Assembly: GCA_018894105.1 (NCBI GenBank)
Contig: CM032123.1
Span: 10,355,001 to 10,419,000, forward strand
DNA length: 64,000 bases
Source: Jacaranda mimosifolia
Taxonomy: Eukaryota > Streptophyta > Magnoliopsida > Lamiales > Bignoniaceae
Direction: 5' to 3'
The notes beneath the pieces are model-generated. The model was given only the letters and a program-made list of their open reading frames with translations, was not told the origin of the DNA and did not search any database. A program made the position numbers and the translations under genes. Positions 10,878-22,993 of the stretch are shown piece after piece; position 1 is the first letter of the stretch; every line of letters begins with the position of its first letter.

Positions 10878-13800
10878 TGTCACGCCCCAAAATCGAACCA
10901 TACAGTCTAGTCTCGAGGCGTGAAACTCAATCCCAAATAAAAATCTATCACTCCTCTAAAATCATGATCTTAAATTAAAAAAATCCAACATGTATAATAC
11001 TTCAAATAATTCTAGCAACATAGAAACTAAAGATGCCCAGTATTCTGCCCTCAACTAGAAAAAAAATCTTTAAAAGAGAAGAACTAATTTGCCAACATGG
11101 CAATAAAGCTAAACCTACTGAAAAGTCCTCATTCCAAAAGAAAACCTTCAATTTCAGTTCTTGTCAGAAGTAGGTTCAACATCCTCACTAGGGCTAGGAT
11201 ATAGGTCTGCCAAAAGGAAGTTAAAGAAGAAAATGAATGTGAGTAAAAGACTCAGTGAATTCCAAGTGTGCAATGTGAGTTCATGAATTAAAATCATTTG
11301 TATAGTAAAAATATTCGAGGATTTATATAATGAAAATATTCGAGAAAAACATAAGTGAAATTTATTTTAAATAGTCAGGCATAAACAAATCAAGTATTTT
11401 ATAAACAGTCAAGCAATAACTAGTCAAGAATTTTATAAACAATCAAGCAGTGATAAGTCAAGAGTTTAATAAATGATTTCCTAGACTAACAAGTCAAATG
11501 CGATGATCAGACAGTGTTTGCTATAGCCAATCAACCTTATGGCTCCCACCATAACGGTTCCTTATCACTCCGGACAAGGTGTGACCTTACCAAAACAGTG
11601 CCCGAGCATCCCTAGGAATTTCTACGACCCACCTTAGCCACACACGACTTCTGTTGTGCGCTAGGGGGATTAGGCCATGGGGGCTTGGTATTCAACCGGC
11701 TAGCTCGCTGCTGCCCAGTGAAGTCCCTCGCATACCCAGACCAAGTTGGATCCAACGAACAGTAACAATAATTAGTTGATCATTGAATTTAATTGCTAGT
11801 CTAAAAGCATTAAAAAGTCATAAAAGCATATGTTTTCTTTGATCCAGAAATAAAACAAGAAAAAAAAATTCTTTTTGTGCACAGTGGAGTACATATATGG
11901 TGTAATGTATATTGAAAAGAAGTTTCGGCATACATTACTATACATATATCCTTCTAAGTTTTGAAAAGTAACAATATATAATAGTTATATGTTTGGGCAC
12001 TCACCTTCAGGATCAATCCTAGAAGTCAATCACCTATCTCAGAATCAATCGAATCAAATATTGAGTCACCTGATTCATTTAATAAACAAATCAATCACCA
12101 ATTTAACTGGCCAAGAAAGCAAAATTTACTTGGGACTAGCCTAGTACATACACACTCACAAAACTTATCAAGAATTTATCCTTTTGTATGTACTTTGTTG
12201 ATTCACTCATAACAGTCTTTATAGATATTCGATTGACTCGATTCTTATAGAATTACAAAGCTAAGAAAAAGTACTAAAACTATTATGTTGATAATGCAAT
12301 CTAAATTGGCTAATATGAGAGAGGAAAATCGAGTTCAAGAGGCAGCAGTGGTGCGAAAGCAGATTTCCAATTTTTAGGAAAATTTTCGATGTGACACTTG
12401 ATTTTATGTATCTAAGCTATAACTTTTACTACAGGTCTCGGATGAAGGTGATTCAAAATCCTGTAAAAACCTAGCATATATATATACAACTCATACGTTG
12501 ACCTTATTGCTCAATTAAATCGGAATCAAGTAGTAAATGTTGTCACAATATTCTGTTCCAGGAAAATCAAAGTCCTATATTTTCTATATTGTCACACCGT
12601 AGTATTTTAGCCATAACTTTCTGCCTATGCATTGGATTAAAGTCATTCCAAAGTCTGTAAAAACATAAGATATGTATGTTCAGTTATTATGTTGATCATA
12701 TTTTCAGATTCAATCTAAATATAGTAGTAAAAGGTGTCACAATATTCTGTTCTAAGAAAATCGAAGTCATGTATTTCCAGACTTGACACATCTTAGTATT
12801 TTGATCATAACGTTCTTTTTATAAATCTGATTGAGGTTATTATGCATCAATATAAACCTAAGAGATAGATATACAATTATTATGTTGAAAATATTTCCCA
12901 ATTAAATCATAATGGAGTAGTAAAAGTCGTCACAATATTCTTTTCTAGAAAAATCGAAGTCCTATATTTTCTATATTGCCACACTGTAGTATTTTAGTCA
13001 TAACTTTCTCCCTATACATCGGATTAAAGTGATTCTAAAGGATGTAAAAACCTAAGAGACGGATATTAAGTTATTGTTTTTACCATGTTGCCAAATTAAA
13101 TCTAACTCAAGTAGCAAAAGGTGTCACAATATTCTGTTCTAGAAAAATCGAAGTCCTATATTTTTTTACATTGCCATACTGTAGTATTTTAGTCATAACT
13201 TTCTCCCTATACATCGGATTAAAGTAATTATAAATTATTCAGTTCTTATGTTGACCATATTTCCAAATTAAATCTAAATCAAGTAGAAAAATGTGTCACA
13301 ATATTCTATTCTAGGAAAATCAAAGTCCTGTATTTTCTGTCTTGCCATACCTTTGTATTTTGGCCATAACTTTCTCCCTATATATCGGATTGAAATGATT
13401 CAGGAATAAATAGAAACCTAAGAAACAGGTTTAAAATTATTATGTATATTATTTTACTTAATTCGGTCGGTAAGAAGTAGTAAAGGTGTCACCAATAACT
13501 ATTTTCGGAAAAATCAAAGTCCTGTATCTTCTGACTGGACACATCTTAGTATTTTGGTCATAACTTACTGCATTTAAATCGGATTGAGGTGATTTAGGAG
13601 GAATTAGAGACCTAAGACACAGATCTAAAATTTTTATGTTGGTCATTTTGCTTAATTCTGTCGATAAAATCAAAACCTACCAGCATTATTGAATTTCATA
13701 ATTATCAAATATGAAGTCTACAAACTCATGAATTACTTTGTGTAATTTCTAATGCACTTCCTACAAATGCCGTCTCATTTCCTTTCCCTTCCACCACAGC

Positions 13801-14266
13801 TGCTATGCGTTTTCCTTCTTCCCCTTTTTCCTCTTTCATTTACTATTAAATGTAATTAGGGTTTTGTTTTTAGGGACTATACTTATATGAAAGAGGTGGT
13901 TTAGTTCAAGTAGGACTCTAATGAATTTCCTTCTAGGACTAGGATAACCCCATTATAATTTTAGTATCTCTATTGTTAATTCACATAATTCAATAATTCA
14001 ACTCCTTGTATTAATATAATATTAATTCAAGTAGAATTATAACTTGTACTCCCCAAAATATAGAGTATCTACAATATGTATATATATAATATCAATTATC
14101 ATTATTTGATCAAAAGATAATTTAATATTATCTATATATTATATATATAAATATATTATTCTGAAAATATAGTACATACCTTACTAAAATTTTAATTGAA
14201 ATATTAAATAAAATAAAATAGGGTATATTAATCGATTAAATACGAAAAAAAATCTGGGGCATTACA
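10878..14266. mobile_element. Solo LTR, probably gypsy, 3.4 kb, nested in the hAT element
   Basis: The 3389-bp unit starts TGTCACGCCCCA, ends TGGGGCATTACA, and is flanked by a perfect 5-bp duplication GAATC (10873-10877 and 14267-14271). TG...CA ends plus a 5-bp duplication fit a solo LTR left by LTR-LTR recombination. The word pair CACGCCCC/GGGGCATTAC near the ends, and the 11500-11760 segment with GGGGGATTAGGCCATGGGGG, resemble long LTRs of plant Tekay/Del-type gypsy elements as I remember them, probably on the minus strand. No gag or pol frames are present inside. Confidence 0.7.
12370..13660. repeat. Diverged tandem repeats, about 190-bp period, inside the solo LTR
   Basis: The same succession recurs about every 170-195 bp: GTCACAATATTCTGTTC, then AAATCGAAGTCC, then TAGTATTTTAGTCATAACTT, then ATCGGATTAAAGTGATTC, then TAAAAACCTAAGA. 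At least six copies can be followed from about 12540, each diverged from the others. It appears to be a built-in feature of this LTR. Confidence 0.75.
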
Positions 14267-14873
14267 GAATCAATATAAAGTAAAGAAATAATGTCATTTT
14301 AAGAAGTTAAAAAGACAATTTGATTGATACAAAAGATATAAAAATTAAAAAGAGTGGGTGAATAAAATTTGAAAAAGTATGTTATTTTTAAAAATAAGTT
14401 ACTTTGTAATTTTAATATTTTTATAATGCTAATAGATACTACAAAATGAAAGAAACAAAAAGTCCTAAAATCAATATATTATGTGGTTCAATTAATTTTT
14501 TTTTAGAAAGATACTATCAGGAACTTATAGTGAGAATTCCTTACTCCTATTTTAATTTATTAATAATTAAGAATAGATGAAACTAAAAAATAAAAATGCC
14601 AAAAATTTCTAAAAATTAAAACAAATGTTTGAAATAATTGTTTTAAATCAAATTGGCAGATCAGATTGGGTGGGTTTGAGTTGGCGAGTTGACCTAAAGA
14701 AACTCAGATCGACCCGAACCTAACCTGACACGATTCAGGTTGGGTTAGGGTTGAGCATTTTCAGGTTGTCATCAGGTTGGATTGGGTTAGAATTGAGAAA
14801 TTATTGTTATACCCTTACTTCAACTCAACCCAAACCCACTCGACTCATCCAAATTGTCACCCCTAATTGGGAG

Positions 14874-15150
14874 AAGAGAATCGTAGCTGAGGATTTTCCT
14901 TCACTATAAACCCAAAAAGCCAAAGGCTCGTTACTCATTAACTCGAAATTTTGATAATAGTGTCTTAGCTATTCTCAATCCTTTTTTTTCCTCCATGCTA
15001 AATTATTGTCCATACCCCAAAACAAATTTTTAATCCTAGACCTAAAGTATAGTGATTTATGTTTATCGAAAAGTATTATATATCTATTTTATATCTACAA
15101 TCATAATTTAAATTCCAATACCACTAAATGTCACACCTTAAAATTTGAAT
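14874..15150. other. Short intergenic gap between two hAT-type elements
   Basis: No gene or clear repeat seen. Confidence 0.5.
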
Positions 15151-15158
15151 CATAACAC

Positions 15159-15922
15159 TATGCATGGCAATGGGGCGGGTTTGGTTGGACCCGGGACCTA
15201 CTCCACATGACACTTGCTTGATTCAAAACCCGCCCCGGCTCCCCTCCCATTTGGCCCCGAACCCGGCAGGTCTAACTCGCTTAACTCGATCTCTTTTTTT
15301 TTTTTCCCAATGCAATTGCAAAATAGATAATCCTGGCCAAAATTTGAAACAGAATTCAATTGTAATTCAACGTACTAAGTTCTTGGTAAAAGTAACTTCT
15401 AGTATTTAATACCATTTACTGCTTCCCAGTTACTTTGAGGCAAATCTTTCAGGCTTATGCAGAAAATGGAGTCTAGAATTTGGGGATTGAATTATTCTTA
15501 CCCTTTGTCTTCCTTTGTTTCCCAAAAATTCTTGCTTTATTCTTTGATATTTCAAAAGATCGGAGAAACTAACGGAATGGCAACGGCCGAGGCGTGAAGT
15601 GAGTGACCCACTAGTGGTAATGGGGAGAGAGAAAAATTGAAGGAAGAGAGAAGAACACGCCTGTCGGCAGTAGTGGGAGGGAGGAGAAAAATTGAAAGAA
15701 TCTTGGAGCCCTAGTTTTTAAGTTATAACTATATATATATATATTATATTTACTTATTTATTAATATATATATATGGGGCGGGTCTGGGGCGAGTTTAAT
15801 TAAATCCATAACTCGCCCCGGACCCGGTCAGGTCCTGAATATTTGGACACTGTATCTGCCCCGAAACCCTTAGACCCGAACCCGCCCCCGCCCTTGATTT
15901 TCCGAATCCATTGTCATGCCTA
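15159..15922. mobile_element. Non-autonomous hAT-type element, 764 bp
   Basis: The left end TATGCATGGCAATGGGGCGGG and the right end, read inward on the minus strand as TAGGCATGACAATGGATTCGG, form imperfect inverted repeats. An 8-bp target duplication flanks it with one mismatch: CATAACAC at 15151-15158 and CATAACAT at 15923-15930. Subterminal GC-rich words (CCCGCCCC, GACCCGG) contrast with the AT-rich surroundings. There is no transposase frame; the 81-codon open frame at 15164-15409 is the GC-rich left end itself. Confidence 0.75.
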
Positions 15923-15930
15923 CATAACAT

Positions 15931-16349
15931 GACAATACTCTTAAGTCTAAAAACTTAGAGACAATAAGCCATTGAATTAAAATTGAGCATATTAAAATTC
16001 AAAACTATTATTAATAACCCCAAAATTGTCATAATAGAAAATAATTTAGATATTTAATCTTAAAAATCAATCCTAACTATTGGAAATCTCAGAGAATTTC
16101 ATCAATAATAATATTAGAATTTGAAAAAAGAAAAAGAAATAAATGTTTTTATTTTTTTAAATTGAATCTCAAACTTGATTTAATTTTTCGTTTTCTACCA
16201 TATTTTAACCACATGATTTATATCCCAAGTTCTACATATAGTAAAAACTCATGCTAAAATTGTAGCTCTCATTATGAATTCTAATTTTTTTAAGCATAAA
16301 ATAGCTCTATGTGATTTCATCAAATAAATAAGAAAGAATGAACCTTACT
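15931..16349. other. AT-rich intergenic stretch
   Basis: No gene seen. It ends at the probable minus-strand primer-binding site beside the LTR remnant. Confidence 0.5.
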
Positions 16350-16366
16350 GGCTTTGATACTACTAT

Positions 16367-17020
16367 TGGAAATAATTGTGTATAGGACAATTAATATTGA
16401 GATTGATGGATCCATGTCACCTTTTGTTCAATTAGTGAAAGTTTTCTCGAACGCCACTCTAAATCAAGGCTCGTCTACAAGCCTCCAAATACATATGAAT
16501 TCCAAGTTTCTTGACTCGCATAGCTCCCAAGCACTACCTTTTGACCTTGTGAAATAACTATTAGAGTTTTCATATAATATATACACTTTTAATCCTTAGA
16601 GACAATTTATGATACTCCAAAAAGAATTGAGAGAGAAAACTAATGAATATAAAGAGGGTAACTCTTGGAGAAGAAAATACCACTCAAGTTATATATTTGA
16701 AACTTCTAAGGAGATAGCCATTTTATATATGAGTTTTCCAATAGTCCAACGCAACCAAGAGTATCAATTGAGATATGAATAATGCTTATCCTATACAAAA
16801 AGGAGTTATCCATCTAAATATAAATGAGTACTCTCAACATAAAGAAGACTTCTAATTTATCAAATAATGTTATCCATCTAAATGTGGATATAATCTTCCC
16901 ACCTAAAAGAAAAGAGATCTAACTCAATAAAAAATATAATTTTATCTAAATGTAAATAACATCTGTTCAAATGCATATGCATATTTAATTTATAGTCAAA
17001 ACCCAACCCAATTTATAACA
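16367..17020 (-). mobile_element. Probable LTR remnant of a copia-like element
   Basis: On the minus strand the unit would start TGTTATAAATTGG (from 17020), contain a TATA-like TATATAAAATGG, and end ATTTCCA (16367). It is followed at 16365-16350 by TAGTAGTATCAAAGCC, a degenerate relative of the initiator-tRNA primer-binding site. No second LTR or target duplication was found and no gag/pol follows, so this is a truncated remnant at best. Confidence 0.42.
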
Positions 17021-18731
17021 CTTATAAAAGCATGGCAAGAGAGCGCATGTTTGGAGAAGTCCTGTATCCAAACTCTGACATCATTAAATTATCAATTGAA
17101 AGAGTACGAGATTAAATTTTTTCCATAATTGCTATGCTATGCATTTTATTACTTCTATAAAGAGGGGGGAAAAGAAAACTGATATAAAGAGGGCATAGTT
17201 GTTTAGTATTTGGAATTCAACTGTATTCCGTACCTAGGCCTTCCATTCTAGCTATTGGAAAAATCACAGATCATAAACAGAATTTTATAAACAAAATTAC
17301 AAATCAGTTTATAAACAGTGGCAGTATTTGTAAAAATAATACAACAAATATTTTAGAAAAACAGCATACAATAGAGCATATATTTCAATAATACAATTGC
17401 GATTTAGTTTAAGACATGCATAAACCAAAACCAAACAACCAATTCAGAATATAAGAACAAAGAGAATTAAGTCAGTATTTTAAACTGAGAACTTATCTCG
17501 AAGTTCTGTATCGTGACAGAACTAAGACTGAATCACCAAATAATGATTTTCCTTTTGGAGAAATTATCACCCCTACCAGTGCAAAGAATACAACGAAACT
17601 TCCTCTAAGATAATACAATCTAGAAGCTTTTCTGATGCACTCCAGAGCAGCTTCACCTCGATCACCATTTAGTTGCCGGAATTCTGACAGGCAACACTAA
17701 AATGTAATGACAAATATGGAAGGGAGAGAAGAGATATTCAAGTTTTCTATGTTGTGTGCATTATGCCTGTAGCATAAAGTTTATATAGGTAAGAGAGGGG
17801 TCAGAATGTGTCCAGATACATTCTGGAGCCAGTGCAGAAACGTGTCCAGATTCATTTTGAACCAAGTGCAATGAACCTGTAACTCCAGAACCTTTTCTGG
17901 AAAGTTTCTGTAATTGCAGAAATGTGCAGAAATGGTTTTGCACCTTAATTTCAGAATTTAAAATTCACCCTTGTCTTTCGAATTAAAAAGTTGATTTTAA
18001 ATTTTAAATCTAATTTGCTGGGAATTTGCAGCAAAAAGATTAACCCGAGAAAATTCACCCACACATGTGTGGGCACACCCTCATGAGTCCCTTAATTGAT
18101 ACTTTACCAAGCACAAATACTTAAACCACATATAAGGTGCATTCCCATTGGAAAAACTTTCAATGTGAGATAAGAGGTCTAATATAAGACAAAGAGCATT
18201 TTATACTTCTACTTATTCCCCCACAATTTGTCTCACAAGCAATGTAGGATTCCCCCACATTCACAATCTTTTGCACTTTGTTTCCCTCTTCTCATTTACA
18301 TAACAACTATGGATTTCCATCAAATTGGCATCAATCACAAAGCTAGATCACTTTTTAATCATGTAATTAGTTTCAAATCCCAATTGATTTGATGCCAATT
18401 ACAATAATAGCTCCAAAGTCCAAACACAGCAGCAAATGTAAGTGTTAGTCCAGACACGATATTTATATGTATTCACTATCTATGAAGTCATGAAAAATTA
18501 TTCACTTGATGATGTCTAAATAAAATTGAAAATAATTTGATTATTATACTAAGATGAAACATTAATTTAGACAAATTGGACTTTAATTACCCTCAAAAGC
18601 TCGCATTTTGATAGTAAACAACAACCCCCTCCCCCCCACCTCAAAAATAAAAAAAAATTAAGAAAAGCCCTTTACCTCCACTAATTACTTTTATTAGAAT
18701 ACTTTTGTTAAAAGCTCCGATGTTCTAACAG
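17021..18731. other. Repeat-like intergenic stretch
   Basis: No gene seen. The part at 17470-18270 (for example ACACATGTGTGGGCACACCC and CAATGTGAGATAAGAGG) has the style of LTR sequence, but I could not delimit ends or a partner copy in the window. Confidence 0.4.
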
Positions 18732-18850
18732 TGTTAAAGACTGGACCTTGGGCCTAACTCAACCCCAAAAGTTAGCTCAAGAAGTAAGGATTGCCCAAGA
18801 TCATATATAGATACCACAATTCTTTATTTCATCAATGTGGGACACTAACA
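18732..18850. repeat. Left 119-bp LTR-like repeat
   Basis: Matches 21711-21830 throughout; landmarks are TGGACCTTGGGCCTAACTCA, AGGATTGCCCAAGA and GATGTGGGACACTAACA (ATGTGG in both copies). Ends TGTTA...TAACA are themselves inverted. Confidence 0.8.
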
Positions 18851-18963
18851 TACCATAAATAAATTATGGTCTCTATATATGGTATCAGCAGACTAATTTT
18901 TTCCTTCCATTCCTTCCCCTGCAATCTATCCCTATTCTCTCGATTCTTCTTCCTCTTTCTGCC

Positions 18964-21597
18964 ATGGCACACCACAATTCCAGCACCGGTCATTTTTTTG
19001 GTGGTCCTTCCACCATTGAAGACCTACATAATCCGTTCTTCCTTCACCACTCCGATGGTCCAGGCATGATCCTTGTATCTCAGCAGCTCACCGGAGACAA
19101 CTACCACTCCTGGAGCCGCGCGATGACGATCGCACTGTCTAGTAAAAATAAATTAGGATTTATCGACGGCACCATACCGCAACCGAGTGAGGAAGATCCT
19201 GTCCTCTTGAGCTCATGGTCAAGAAATAACAATATGGTAATCTCCTGGATTCTGAATGTTGTATCGAAGGAAATTTCAGCCAGCATAATCTTCTCCTTCT
19301 CTGCCGCTGAAATCTGGAATGACCTCCGAGACCAATTTCAGCAAAGCAATGGCCCTCACTTATTTCAGCTCCGCCGCGAGCTTGTTCATAGTGTTCAGAA
19401 TCAAAAATCAGTTGGTGTGTATTTCACAAAAATGAAATCAGTTTGGGAATAATTAAGCAATTTTCGACCGGCTTGCTCCTATAGCACCTGCACATGCGGT
19501 GGTGTAAAAGCCCTAATTGATTTCTATCACACTAAATATGTTCTATCCTTCCTAATGGGGTTACATGAGTCCTATGATCAAGTTCGCAGTCAGATATTAC
19601 TTCTGGATCCCATGCCTCCTATCAATCGAGTATTTGCAATGATAAAGCAGGAAGAACGTCAACGTCTTGTTGGCAACACTACCACTGATATATCTCATTC
19701 CATGGCCTTTGCAGCAAAATCTGATGCTTCTCCCTCAAGCACCAACTCCAACCGTGGATTCTCTAATAACAACAGATAACCAAGGAGTGAGAGACCTTTT
19801 TGTACACACTGTCAAGCCTACGGTCACACCATTGATCGATGCTACAAGCTGCATGGATATCTTCCAGGCTTCAAACCAAAATAGAAGCCCACTCAGTCTT
19901 CTCAATTCGTTCACAACAACTAAGTCAGTCATGCTATGGACCATTATGCCGCCTCTTTTACTGATATTCTTCAATCCCTCAATTCAACTCAATGCCAATA
20001 GCTTATTGCTCTTCTCAATAAGATGATTGCCGCTTCATCCAACATCACTACTAAGACTCTTTCTAACTCCCACTCTACAGATATATGCTCGTCCATCACT
20101 AACAACCCTACTATATCCTCTAAATGCCATTGGATCATTGACTCCAGTACGACAAATCACATATGCTCCAACATTTCTATGTTTAGTTCTATCCATTCTG
20201 TGCAACACTCATTTGTCACTTTCCCTAATCATACTACTATTCCTGTCCAATACAGCGGCAGTGTCAAACTCACATAGGACTTAATTCTTGAACATGTCTT
20301 ATATGTGCCAAATTTCAAATTTAATCTGCTCTCTGTGGTTGCTCTTACTAGGCATCACATCTCACCCTCTCCTTCTTCGATGCCTATTGTTTGATTCAGG
20401 ATCGCAAGAACCTGAAGATGATTGGCAAGGCTAATGTTCTCGATGGCCTTTATGTACTCCCTGCCACAGCTTCTGTTGCTGGTTCTCTTTCATATGTAAA
20501 TAAAGTGTCAGCCTCTATATGGCATCATAGGCTAGGACACATCTCTTATATAAGACTAGCTGGTTTAAAGCATTTACTTCATTTCGATTCTCCATGTAAT
20601 GACATATGTTACATCTGCCCGCTAGCAAAACAGAAGTAATTGCCATTTATTTCTCATAATCGTCTATCTCCTAGTCCATTTGATCTCGTCCATGTCGATT
20701 TATGGGGTCCATTCAACACTATATCTTATACTGGCCACAGATACTTTCTAACCATTGTGGATGACTCCACACGCTTCACTTGGGTCTTTCTTCTTCAAAC
20801 AAAATCTGAAGCTACCAAAATCATTCCTAGATTCTGCTCTGTGGTCTCCACTCAATTTCACACTAAAATAAAATGCTTCCGGACTGATAATGCCAAAGAA
20901 TTAGCTTTCACTAACTACTTTAAAGAACAAGGCACTCTTCATCAGCATTTTTGTGTTGAAAAACCCCAACAAAACTCTGTGGTAGAAGGAAACACCAACA
21001 TATACTCAATATTGCTCGGGCCTTATACTTCCAATCGAAAGTCCTATACAATTTTGGATTGATTGCATCTTAACAGCAACCTTTCTCATTAACCGAACCC
21101 CCTCACCCGTTCTTCAGCATCAAACACCCCATGAACTCCTCTTCCATTCCAGCTTTGATTATTCTACACTCAAAGTCTTTGGTTGTCTTGCTTTCACATC
21201 CACCTTATCCGCCCATAGATTAAAGTTTCAACCCAGGGCCAGGTAGTGTGTCTTTCTCAATTATCCACCTGGTATGAAAGGTTATAAGCTTTATGATATC
21301 CACACAGAACAAACCTTCATATCTCATGACGTTATATTTCATGAGACAACCTTCCCGTTTCAGTCCTTCTCCCATACGGACCCTATAATCAATCCCTTTC
21401 CCCAGTTAGTGATCCCACAACCCCTCAACACAACATCTATCCCATCTCCCTCATCTCAAACTAACAATTCGCACCCTCAACCAAATACTCATTCTCCTCC
21501 TGCTCTTCGGCGATCGTCTAGAAACCACAGAAAACCCTCTTATCTCCAAGACCATATATGGAGACCACAACTTATTTATTTCACCAATTTGGGACAC
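18964..21597 (+). pseudogene. copia gag, protease and integrase; RT and RNase H missing
   Basis: Starts at MAHHNSSTGHFF. The gag part carries LVSQQLTGDNYHSWSRAM and the UBN2/gag-polypeptide region. The zinc knuckle CTHCQAYGHTIDRC (near 19800) is intact. The protease motif reads WIIDSSTTNHICSN, where family members have DSGA, so the active site looks lost. Integrase follows: WHHRLGH, CYICPLAKQK, VDLWGPFN (first Asp), FRTDNAKEL (second Asp) and QQNSVVEGN (Glu). After RRSSRNHRKPSYLQD near 21550 the frame runs straight into LTR-like sequence. The whole reverse transcriptase and RNase H region is absent. Several in-frame stops and at least one frameshift (near 20390) occur. Confidence 0.85.
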
Positions 21598-21602
21598 TAA
21601 CA
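21546..21602 (-). repeat. Truncated third copy of the LTR-like repeat
   Basis: CAAGACCATATATGG through TTTGGGACACTAACA matches the second half of the 120-bp repeat. Only about 105 bp separate it from the complete right copy and its primer site, so 21546-21830 has the layout of a minus-strand TRIM element whose far LTR has been cut off at the junction with copia sequence. Confidence 0.65.
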
Positions 21603-21710
21603 CACCCTGCGCACACCCAGGAATGAACATCTGGAGCGTGGAATAACATGAAATGGGTGGCCCAACAACATTGGTTAACCCAACATCGGGAATGGGTAGC
21701 TCTGATACCA

Positions 21711-21830
21711 TGTTAAAGAATGGACCTTGGGCCTAACTCAATTCCAAAAGCTAGCTCAAGAAGTGAGGATTGCCCAAGACCATATATAGATACCACAATT
21801 TATTTATTTCACCGATGTGGGACACTAACA
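21711..21830 (-). repeat. Right 120-bp LTR-like repeat with adjacent minus-strand primer site
   Basis: The same unit as at 18732. Read on the minus strand it starts TGTTAGTGTCCCACATCGG and is followed directly by TGGTATCAGAGC (21710-21699), a canonical copia/TRIM primer-binding site. This supports minus orientation for this repeat family. Confidence 0.8.
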
Positions 21831-22392
21831 AACACTTTGATAGAACTTCATCCCAAGAAAATATTTTCATTTGAGCATTTATCACATAAAGTTATTCTTA
21901 TTGTACGGTTATTTTGCCTTTTTATGCCTTTTTTCTATTTCGTGTGACACATGTTTATATTTCTTTAATATTCTTTTGATGAGATTGTTCTACTCCTCAA
22001 ACTAATTAAGTTACTTACCAAAGAGATAGTATTATATCAAAAAGGAACAAATTTTTGGAGAGTTAAATGCTAGGAAGAAATATATATATATATATTAAGT
22101 GAATACGTATATATGTTCGAAATAATAAAAATATACATATATTTTAAAAAAACACATCTTTTTAAATATAAAAAAAATACACTAATTAAATTTTTATATA
22201 TATACCTCTTCTAATCATTATTTTTTACAAAACATTTTCATAATTTTTTTTTCAAAATTATAAATAATTTTTTATCTTTCGAAAAGAAAATTGGAAATAA
22301 AATAAAACCCAACGGCCCTGAAGTGGTGCAACATCAGTTGACTATAGACCAAGAACTTCAACAAAAGCAACCAAGGTCTAAGCGCTTTTCCT
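21831..22392. other. AT-rich intergenic stretch before the nested MULE
   Basis: No gene seen. Confidence 0.5.
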
Positions 22393-22847
22393 TGCTTTGT
22401 AGCCAATGTTTTCAAAATTGGATCGGATAAAGAATCAGCGGCGTTATTGATTATTAATTCAATTAATTTGATCGATTGGAGCACTGATTCGACTGATATG
22501 ATGTCATAATGATGTAATAATTATATTTAATTTTATAAATATATAATTTTTTAATATTAACAAAAAAATAAAACTTCCAATGATATACAAAGAATATTAT
22601 TTGAAAATTTTTCAACTTACTTATTTTTAATTACTTTTTTTAAAAAAATACTATATTACAATTAGTCAACTATAAATAAATAAAAAATAATATTTTACAT
22701 TAATTTAAGTAATAATTTATTTTATACTTCAATTTTGAGTAAAAATAAATTCTTTTATGCTAAATATTCAATATAATTTAAGAGAGATTAAACAAATTAA
22801 AACAACAAATTAAACATAAGTATTCACATATAACTACTATTTTATTA

Positions 22848-22993
22848 AAGGGACACTTATTTAAAAGTACCAAAAACACTTTCCACTTTTGTGATCAGTC
22901 CCCATTTGATTTTTGTTGGAAAAAACTCCCTAGTTTTGTTAAAATTTTAGAGATCACTCCCTACTCACTTGATTTGACACAAATGCCCTTAAG
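22848..22993. repeat. Left long terminal inverted repeat of the MULE
   Basis: Contains CAGTCCCCATTTG, AAAACTCCCTA and GAGATCACTCCCTA in that order. The right repeat, on the opposite strand, has CAATCCCCATTTA, TAAACTCCCCA and GGAATCACTCCCTA at matching spacing. It lies directly upstream of the mudrA leader and may supply its promoter, as the inverted repeats do in MuDR. Confidence 0.7.

Larger units (their letters stand above)
10255..14865. mobile_element. Non-autonomous hAT-type element, split by a solo LTR
   Basis: The left end TAAGGGTGGTAATTTT (10255) and the right end, read inward on the minus strand as TAGGGGTGACAATTTG (from 14865), are imperfect inverted repeats of the hAT type. A perfect 8-bp target duplication ATTGGGAG flanks them at 10247-10254 and 14866-14873. 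Subterminal regions carry many GACCC, GGGTT and CCGAACC words, as common in plant hAT derivatives. Without the 3.4-kb LTR inserted at 10878 the element is about 1.2 kb, with no transposase frame, so it would depend on an outside transposase. The hAT call rests on terminal sequence and 8-bp duplication. Confidence 0.78.
18732..21830. mobile_element. Composite copia relic between two 120-bp LTR-like repeats
   Basis: Near-identical direct repeats of 119-120 bp at 18732-18850 and 21711-21830 start TGTTAAAGA and end GGGACACTAACA. They enclose a copia gag-protease-integrase relic reading right. The flanks AACAG (18727-18731) and AACAC (21831-21835) match in 4 of 5 bases, a possible target duplication. 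A primer-binding site adjoins the right repeat on the minus strand (GCTCTGATACCA at 21699-21710) and a third, partial repeat copy lies at about 21546-21602. The short repeats therefore look like a TRIM-type element in minus orientation combined with plus-oriented copia coding sequence. A degenerate plus-strand site TGGTATCAGCAG lies near 18880. The exact history is unresolved. Confidence 0.6.

Noticed and set aside
16354..16557. A 67-codon open frame
   Set aside because: It lies within the probable LTR remnant and has no recognisable motif.
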